Assembly (NCBI GenBank): GCA_023391155.1
Contig: JAEWBM010000168.1
Span: 1-27,681, forward strand
Direction of reading: 5' to 3'
DNA from: Acidobacteriota bacterium
GTDB taxonomy: Bacteria > Acidobacteriota > Blastocatellia > Pyrinomonadales > Pyrinomonadaceae
Length of the DNA: 27,681 bases
The translations under genes were made by a program, and so were the position numbers. A model generated the notes under the pieces. The model did no database searches. It saw nothing but the letters and a program-made list of their open reading frames with translations, and had not been told where the DNA came from. Positions 22,912 to 27,681 of the stretch are shown here, piece after piece. Each line of letters begins with the position of its first letter. Within the stretch, counting starts at the first letter, position 1.

Positions 22912-23116
22912 CCTGAAACGACCCGACCCCGCTGTCGGGCGTCCGTTCGCCATAATGTTCGGACGAGTGGTCCTGCCCCGTCGGTTTCCCTTCGCGGGCC
23001 TCGTCGCCTTCGACGTCTTCGTCCGAGACCTGTCCGTCCGATTCCGGCAGATCGCTGCCCGTTATGTGGTCGATACGGCGGCGTTCTTCTGTCATATCTT
23101 CGTCTTTATGTCCCAT
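22868..23116 (-). CDS. Small highly acidic, probably disordered protein (82 aa)
   Basis: An 82-residue hydrophilic protein with 25 Asp/Glu and nine Lys/Arg, no hydrophobic core and no cysteine. Segments such as DEDVEGDEAREGKPTGQD and TPDSGVGSFQDDSDTGSD suggest an intrinsically disordered chain. The ATG is supported by a strong ribosome-binding site (GAGGAG, about 9 bases upstream). Its 3' end overlaps the EamA gene in a different frame. I do not recognise the family. It may be a stress-related hydrophilin-like protein, but that is only a compositional guess. Confidence rests mainly on the ribosome-binding site. Confidence 0.6.
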   Translation of the reverse strand: MGHKDEDMTEERRRIDHITGSDLPESDGQVSDEDVEGDEAREGKPTGQDHSSEHYGERTPDSGVGSFQDDSDTGSDIARIRD

Positions 23117-23275
23117 GTTCGTTTTCTCCTCTAAATTAATTTTCTGCGGCCTTCTTCATAAATCTTTCATATCTTTCTCAGCGATATTTCAAGACCGCGA
23201 CGCTCTTTTGCGTCTACTCTTATAAGCATGATCGAACTCGATCAGCGCATTTATTCTATCTTAGGGAGCAATATT

Positions 23276-24343
23276 ATGTTAGACAGCACTTTTAACCAAC
23301 AAAAGGCCGAGGCATTTTCCGAGAGCCTGGTCGAGACACTGAACCGCAGCGCCATCGCCCTTGCCCTGAGCATTGGCCATCGCGTCGGACTCTTTAACGC
23401 AATGGCGGACCTTCCTGCCTCTACGTCACAGCAGATCGCGGATGCAGCGGGACTCGAGGAACGTTATGTTCGCGAATGGCTGGGCACGATGGTCACCGGC
23501 CGCGTTATCAACTACTTTCCGCAATCGCGCACCTATCAGCTGCCGGCCGAGCACGCCGCATTTCTTACCAGAAATGGCGAGTTCAACATGGCGTCGTCGA
23601 TGCAGTTCATCCCTGTGCTTGCCTCCGTCGAGGAAAAGCTTATCGACTGCTTTCGCAACGGCGGCGGCGTGCCGTATTCGGAGTATCCCCGATTCCACGA
23701 GGTCATGGCGGAAGAAAGTGCTCAGACGGTGGTCGCCGCCCTCGAACCGCACATTATGCCGCTTGTCCCCGGCCTGACCGAAAAGCTCGAGACGGGCATC
23801 GACGTTCTCGACGTCGGCTGCGGCAGCGGCCGTGCGATGATCGCTCTGGCCGAACGCTTCCCCAATAGCCGGTTCGCGGGCTATGATTTCTCGGAGGAAG
23901 GCATCGCCCGGGCAAGCTCGGTCGCGGCGGACAAAGGGCTGAAGAATGTTCGCTTTGAGGTCCGCGATGCGGCGAAGATCGGCGAGGAGGCGCAGTATGA
24001 CCTGATCACCTCTTTCGACGCGATCCATGACCAAGCCGATCCCGCGGCGATGCTCGAGGGCATCGCAAAAGCGTTGCGGCCCGATGGCACCTATCTCGCA
24101 CAGGACATCACCGGCTCGAGCTATCTGGAAAAGAATGCCGACCTGCCGGTCGCCCCGTTCCTTTACACCATCTCGTACATGCACTGCATGACGGTTTCGC
24201 TAGCCTATAACGGTGCGGGCCTCGGAGCGATGTGGGGCGAGGAAAAGGCCGTCGAGATGATGACCGCCGCCGGTTTCGCCAACGTCGAGCTAAAGCACCT
24301 CGATCACGACTTCATGAACACCTACTACGTCGCAACAAAGTAG
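23276..24343 (+). CDS. SAM-dependent methyltransferase with N-terminal winged helix (Rv2258c-like)
   Basis: A 355-residue class I methyltransferase. The N-terminal part is helical and winged-helix-like, as in O-methyltransferase dimerisation domains (VGLFNAMADLPASTSQQIAD, EERYVREWLGTMVTGRVINY). The Rossmann domain shows the SAM motif LDVGCGSGRAMIALAERFP and the acidic loop GYDFSEEGIARA. Later blocks are FDAIHDQADPAAMLEGIAKA and LRPDGTYLAQDITGSSYLEK, and the C-terminus is NTYYVATK. ATG 23276 is chosen because AGGGAG lies about eight bases upstream; an in-frame ATG at 23228 lacks one. It stands alone and is followed by a good terminator. Substrate is unknown. The family resembles the mycobacterial Rv2258c type. 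Confidence 0.87.
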   Translation: MLDSTFNQQKAEAFSESLVETLNRSAIALALSIGHRVGLFNAMADLPASTSQQIADAAGLEERYVREWLGTMVTGRVINYFPQSRTYQLPAEHAAFLTRNGEFNMASSMQFIPVLASVEEKLIDCFRNGGGVPYSEYPRFHEVMAEESAQTVVAALEPHIMPLVPGLTEKLETGIDVLDVGCGSGRAMIALAERFPNSRFAGYDFSEEGIARASSVAADKGLKNVRFEVRDAAKIGEEAQYDLITSFDAIHDQADPAAMLEGIAKALRPDGTYLAQDITGSSYLEKNADLPVAPFLYTISYMHCMTVSLAYNGAGLGAMWGEEKAVEMMTAAGFANVELKHLDHDFMNTYYVATK

Positions 24344-24350
24344 GTCCTCC

Positions 24351-24405
24351 ATCCGCGGATGAGCTCGTCCACTGACCCCGGACAAGCCTTCCGCGGATTT
24401 TTTTT
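24351..24405 (+). terminator. Terminator after the methyltransferase gene
   Basis: ATCCGCGGA (24351-24359) pairs with TCCGCGGAT (24390-24398), with an inner GTCC/GGAC pairing in the loop. A run of eight T follows (24398-24405). It begins eight bases past the stop codon. Confidence 0.8.
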
Positions 24406-24748
24406 CGTGCAATTCTTCTAAATCGAGTCCGAGCGCGGCAAGATCGGGTCTTATATTGCCGAGATCAGACCTTATATTGGCGAGAGCAGACCTGTCCCCG
24501 CTCATGTTTGAACAAAGCTGAAAGCTCTTAGCTGTAAGCTGTTAGCTGTTCGAAAAGATTCGGGAGAATTCGTCTAAGTTACAGCGACCCCGATCCAACG
24601 ACTTTGAGGAGAAACTTTGCGTCCTCCGCGAGCTTGGCGTGAAACTCTCCGGCGATCGGCTCGATCCACTTTCCAGCTAATGGCTAGAAGCTAACGGCTA
24701 AATAGAGCTAAATAGCATGAATAATTCTTTCTCCGCAGCATTTATCCA
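24406..24748. other. Gene-free gap holding three kinds of degenerate repeats
   Basis: No gene is supported here. Besides the 21-base repeat it contains two AGCT-rich tracts (24512-24550, TAGCTGTAAGCTGTTAGCTG and neighbours; 24670-24716, GCTAATGGCTAGAAGCTAAC and neighbours). It also holds a CTTTGCG/CTTGGCG tract (24612-24646, ACTTTGCGTCCTCCGCGAGC and following). These are irregular, without constant spacers, and of at least three sequence families. The region separates the convergent methyltransferase and lysS-linked units. Confidence 0.6.
24429..24491. repeat. 21-base tandem repeat (about three units)
   Basis: Two clear 21-base units (24450-24470 and 24471-24491) share CTTATATTG-C/G-CGAGA-CAGAC with three mismatches. 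A more diverged unit precedes them. Read on the minus strand they give a seven-residue periodic peptide (LANIRSD, LGNIRPD), but the surrounding frame overlaps the methyltransferase and does not look like a gene. Confidence 0.65.
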
Positions 24749-25522
24749 TTAATTCTTAAAACCTGTTTTCAGCGTCGAGCCCACGACCTTAATCGTTGTG
24801 ATATTCGGCGGGCCCTCATAGCCGCGCATTTCTTGAACGACGATTACGGCAGCTCGCGGCTCAAACGGGCTCAAAAGCGATCCGGCAACTTCGGCATTTC
24901 TTATCGTGTTGATTTCGTCTTTCTTGTAGATATCCTGCATGATCACCTTAGTCCCCGACCGCTTCGAATCCATATTCAGCGTGACCGCACCCTCAACCTC
25001 AAAAACGCCGTCACCCTTTATTCGCACATCGATACGGGGTGTAAGAACATCGCCATCGTGATCGATCGAGGGATGCAGCAAACGAAAATCGCTCGCGGGC
25101 TCGATCCCGTGTTCCTTCAATTTCGCCGCATATTCTTTCTGCTTTTTCGGCCAGAAAGTGTCGATGGTCTCTTCCGGAACGATCTCCATTTCGCCGGTGT
25201 AATCGTCCTGCCACAAGATCTTGTCGGATTTAAGGTCCTGGATAACGAACTTTCCGAAATAGCAGCCGCAGGCTTCGTCCGGCGGTTCTACAAAGTACGC
25301 AAATTTACCGTCGCGTGACCATCCGATCGGGTAAAACGATTCCGTTATAAAGGTCTGTTTCTCCCAACTGACGCCTGGCTCGGGCTCGCCGATCCCGACA
25401 AGCACTAGCCTCTCTGGCTTAGGAAGGCTGGCCGCGGCTTCGGGCTTTTGGGCAAAGATAAGGCCGGTATTGAAAACGACCACCACGGCTATCAGCAACA
25501 TATTGAAAAATAGTCTATTCAT
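24749..25522 (-). CDS. Hypothetical exported protein (257 aa)
   Basis: I do not recognise this family. ATG 25522 is chosen because it overlaps the lysS stop by eight bases (ATGAATAG) and is followed by a clear signal peptide (MNRLFFNMLLIAVVVVFNTG, cleavage near IFAQK). The mature part has YPIGWSRDGKFAYFVEPPDE and ACGCYFGKFVIQDLKSDKIL, resembling a WD40/TolB-like beta-propeller blade, then a charged helical stretch (FWPKKQKEYAAKLKEHGIEP). The C-terminal half is beta-rich (FEVEGAVTLNMDSKRSGTKV). It contains a Cys-Gly-Cys pair. It is probably periplasmic. The coupling to lysS is positional and may have no functional meaning. Confidence 0.72.
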   Translation of the reverse strand: MNRLFFNMLLIAVVVVFNTGLIFAQKPEAAASLPKPERLVLVGIGEPEPGVSWEKQTFITESFYPIGWSRDGKFAYFVEPPDEACGCYFGKFVIQDLKSDKILWQDDYTGEMEIVPEETIDTFWPKKQKEYAAKLKEHGIEPASDFRLLHPSIDHDGDVLTPRIDVRIKGDGVFEVEGAVTLNMDSKRSGTKVIMQDIYKKDEINTIRNAEVAGSLLSPFEPRAAVIVVQEMRGYEGPPNITTIKVVGSTLKTGFKN

Positions 25523-27194
25523 CGTCCTTACCCTCCCCATTCTCCTCTTTCGCCTCTCCCCTCTTCTCCGGCCGCATATGCGGGAACAGGATGACGTCGC
25601 GGATCGAGTGCTTGTTGGTGATCAGCATCGTCAGCCGGTCGATACCGATGCCGATGCCCGCGGCGGGCGGCATTCCGTAACTCAACGCCCGGATATAATC
25701 CTCGTCGAGCACCATCGCCTCCTCGTCGCCGCGTTCGCGCTCCCGCATCTGGTCGATGAACCGCTCATACTGCTCCCGCGGGTCGTTCAGCTCCGAGAAA
25801 CCGTTAGCGACCTCCATCCCGTTAATAAAGAGCTCGAACCGCTCCGCGATCTGCGGATCCTCCGGCGACGCCTTCGACAGCGGTGAGATCGATTTCGGAA
25901 AATCGATGATAAATGTTGGCTGGATCAATGTGTGCTCGACATCGTTCTCGAACCGTTCCAGCAACTCGGCATCGCTCAACTCCCGGGCAGAAACGCGACC
26001 GTCAGGGAGCGTGCCTTCCGGTGACTCCACACCCACGTTTCCGCCCGCCACGGCCTCGCGCATCGTGACACGGCGAAACTTCGAGAAATCGATCTCGTTC
26101 CCTTCATACATCAGCGTCAGTCCGCCGGTCGCTTTCTCCACGCTTTCGCGCAGCATCTCCTCGCAAAAATCCATCATCCCGTTCACGTCCATATAGGCGC
26201 AATAGAATTCGAGCATCGTGAATTCGGGATTGTGCTTGTACGAGATGCCCTCGTTGCGGAAGTTTCGGTTCAGCTCATAGACCTTCTCAAAGCCGCCGAC
26301 GACCAGCCGCTTGAGATATAGCTCGGGAGCGATGCGTGCGTAAAGCGTGATGTCGAGAGCGTTGTGGTGCGTCTCGAAGGGCTTCGCCGCAGCGCCCGTC
26401 GCCTTGGGCGTGAGCATAGGCGTCTCGACCTCGATATAGCCGTGCTCTTCCAGAAAGCTTCGCATCGACGAGATCAGCTTCGCCCGCCGCTCAAATACCT
26501 CTCGCGTTGTCAGCCCCTCGTGCTCGATCTGCAGGCTCGAGGCGATCAGGTCCGCATACCGCTGCCTCTGACGGATCTCGGGGTCGGCAATGCCGTGCAT
26601 CTTGTCGGGCATCGGCAGCATGGCCTTCGCCAAAAACTGCAGCTTCTCGACATGCACACTCAACTCGCCGGTGTTCGTGATAAATAAATACCCCTCGACC
26701 CCGATAAAATCGCCGTGATCGAGCAGTGCAAACACCTCCCACGCGCGGCCCTCTTCATCGATCGGCTCGCCGGTGTCGTTGCTTATCGCGACGGCGTCCT
26801 GCTTGCGGACGTAGATCTGCAGCCGCGAGATGCCGTCCGAAAGATGCACGAACGCAGCCTTGCCCATCACCCGCGGCGGCACCGCCATTCGCCCGGCGAT
26901 CCGCACGTTACCCAGCTCGCGCAGCCGAGCGTTCAGTTCGTCCTTTATGTCCGCCGGCGGCCTCTCACGCTCGCCAAGCGCGGCAACGATCTCACCCATC
27001 TCCGCTGCAATTCCCGCGATCGGCGGATGCTTGAGCAAATTGGTTATCGTGTCTTCGCTGCCGGAAACGCTGCTCCGAGCGAACTTGTTCGGGTAAGCAT
27101 TCCCCACCAGTTCACGGAGTTTCACCAGATGCTCAAGCCGGGCTTCGGTCTGATCGTTTTGCTCGATGATGTCGTCGAATTCAGGTATCTGCAT
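25515..27194 (-). CDS. lysS: Lysine--tRNA ligase, class II
   Basis: A 559-residue class II LysRS that charges tRNA-Lys in the cytoplasm. The N-terminal anticodon-binding OB fold includes VRIAGRMAVPPRVMGKAAFV and HLSDGISRLQIYV. Catalytic motifs are motif 1 (LEEHGYIEVETPMLTPKATG), motif 2 (FRNEGISYKHNPEFTMLEFY) and motif 3 (GIGIGIDRLTMLITNKHSIR), followed by the family end FPHMRPE. Between the N-terminal helix (NAYPNKF) and the OB fold lies a longer segment than usual (about 50 residues). A charged tail (KRGEAKEENGEGKDDE) extends past the normal end. ATG 27194 is used; TTG 27209, with AAGG upstream, is an alternative. The assignment is certain. Confidence 0.95.
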   Translation of the reverse strand: MQIPEFDDIIEQNDQTEARLEHLVKLRELVGNAYPNKFARSSVSGSEDTITNLLKHPPIAGIAAEMGEIVAALGERERPPADIKDELNARLRELGNVRIAGRMAVPPRVMGKAAFVHLSDGISRLQIYVRKQDAVAISNDTGEPIDEEGRAWEVFALLDHGDFIGVEGYLFITNTGELSVHVEKLQFLAKAMLPMPDKMHGIADPEIRQRQRYADLIASSLQIEHEGLTTREVFERRAKLISSMRSFLEEHGYIEVETPMLTPKATGAAAKPFETHHNALDITLYARIAPELYLKRLVVGGFEKVYELNRNFRNEGISYKHNPEFTMLEFYCAYMDVNGMMDFCEEMLRESVEKATGGLTLMYEGNEIDFSKFRRVTMREAVAGGNVGVESPEGTLPDGRVSARELSDAELLERFENDVEHTLIQPTFIIDFPKSISPLSKASPEDPQIAERFELFINGMEVANGFSELNDPREQYERFIDQMRERERGDEEAMVLDEDYIRALSYGMPPAAGIGIGIDRLTMLITNKHSIRDVILFPHMRPEKRGEAKEENGEGKDDE

Positions 27195-27222
27195 AGCAAT
27201 GACGTGCAAGAGTAAAACCTTG

Positions 27223-27252
27223 ATTAAATCAGACTTGCCCGCCTGCGTGCAA
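27223..27252 (-). promoter_or_regulatory. Candidate lysS promoter
   Basis: On the minus strand TTGCAC (27247-27252) and TTTAAT (27223-27228) are separated by 18 bases, about 30 bases upstream of the lysS ATG. Moderate consensus match only. Confidence 0.3.
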
Positions 27253-27297
27253 TCGTTTGCGGTCCTGACGGGTTCGCCCGCCGCCGTAAATTCAGGC

Positions 27298-27303
27298 TAT
27301 AAT
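27298..27303 (+). promoter_or_regulatory. Candidate -10 box for the MscS gene
   Basis: A perfect TATAAT lies 22 bases upstream of the ATG at 27326. No good -35 element is found at 16-19 bases, and no Shine-Dalgarno sequence precedes the ATG. Confidence 0.3.
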
Positions 27304-27325
27304 CGTTAAACCCCCTTTGTTTCAT

Positions 27326-27681
27326 ATGGAAGAGATCACTCAATCTTGGGTCGCGCAGGTGGATTCCGTCATCAATTACCACCTGTTTTCGATCGGCAAC
27401 GCCACTATAACGCCGCTCAACATCTTTTACATCGTTCTATTCACGGTGCTGCTGATCTTTATTTCCAACACCGTTAAGCGGCTCCTCGTTGCGCGGGTGT
27501 TGGGGCACACAACGCTCGATCTCGGGGCCCAGCAAGCGATCGGAACGATCCTCAGATATATCATTATCACGATTGGATTCCTCGTTATCTTGCAGACGGT
27601 CGGCATCGACCTGACTACGCTCAACGTCCTGGCGGGTGCCGTCGGCATCGGTGTCGGCTTTGGCCTGCAGAACGTCGCCAA
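27326..27681 (+). CDS. MscS-family mechanosensitive channel, partial
   Basis: The gene runs off the right edge; 118 residues are visible from ATG 27326. Two membrane helices at about 34-56 (IFYIVLFTVLLIFISNTVKR) and 72-94 (GTILRYIIITIGFLVILQTV) are followed by the start of the pore helix (VLAGAVGIGVGFGLQNVA, 101-118). The Gly/Ala pattern and GFGLQN motif of that helix are diagnostic for MscS channels, which release solutes on hypo-osmotic shock. It is divergent from lysS, across about 130 bases. The rest of the beta domain lies outside the window. Confidence 0.9.
   Translation, partial: MEEITQSWVAQVDSVINYHLFSIGNATITPLNIFYIVLFTVLLIFISNTVKRLLVARVLGHTTLDLGAQQAIGTILRYIIITIGFLVILQTVGIDLTTLNVLAGAVGIGVGFGLQNVA

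Noticed and set aside
24290..24505. Possible 71-residue gene on the minus strand with seven-residue repeats
   Set aside because: It overlaps the methyltransferase 3' end and its terminator, and its periodicity comes from the 21-base DNA repeat. No ribosome-binding site is visible.
24429..24716. CRISPR array in the repeat-rich gap
   Set aside because: Repeats are irregular, short and of several families, with no constant-length spacers and no cas genes nearby.

Overview
This 27.7 kb window looks like chromosomal DNA from a Gram-negative environmental bacterium. Two genes look outer-membrane or envelope related: a DUF5916 beta-barrel protein ending in Phe, and a tandem DUF4097 protein. There is also an ImuA-ImuB-DnaE2 mutagenesis cassette, coding GC is moderately high, and intergenic DNA is full of short degenerate repeat tracts. 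The best guess from protein style is Acidobacteriota, possibly Blastocatellia/Pyrinomonadaceae. This is inference, because there is no rRNA or other taxonomic marker in the window. No tRNA, rRNA, CRISPR array, insertion sequence or prophage was seen.

Layout. (1) 1-1555, minus strand: four small unrecognised membrane or exported proteins in visibly A+T-richer DNA, one cut by the window edge. (2) 1765-2421, minus: a HigB-HigA toxin-antitoxin pair with a promoter and operator dyad overlapping the toxin start. (3) 2593-9380, minus: a SAM hydrolase-like protein behind a large hairpin, an exported protein with a Gly-Tyr repeat, a DUF5916/CBM9-like outer-membrane protein, and a two-module DUF4097 protein with a helical linker. 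Hairpin terminators separate the units. (4) 9616-15458, plus: a PHP phosphoesterase followed by GT4 glycosyltransferase, polytopic membrane protein, second GT4 glycosyltransferase and FtsX/MacB-type permease. The last four are packed with near-zero spacing or overlaps and probably form a cell-envelope glycoconjugate operon. (5) 15459-21382, minus: imuA, imuB, dnaE2 and a SRAP (HMCES/YedK-type) gene in one tight operon. It is preceded by a good sigma70-like promoter whose -10 box overlaps a 16-bp dyad that could be the SOS operator. (6) 21466-27681, mixed: DUF1990 protein, EamA transporter, a very acidic small protein, a SAM methyltransferase, a 405-bp repeat-filled gap, an exported protein, lysS, and the start of an MscS channel gene.

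The most unusual observation is the repeat tracts. Several families of short degenerate repeats occur both between genes and inside genes. One forms an in-frame 37-residue block in DnaE2. One sits at residues 10-24 of ImuB, where the usual N-terminal region seems shortened. The same purine-rich family fills the whole imuB-dnaE2 spacer and supplies its ribosome-binding sequence. Other points for a second look are the SRAP gene as fourth member of the imu operon, the His-to-Asp change in the SAM hydrolase motif, and the orphan permease closing the glycosyltransferase operon.
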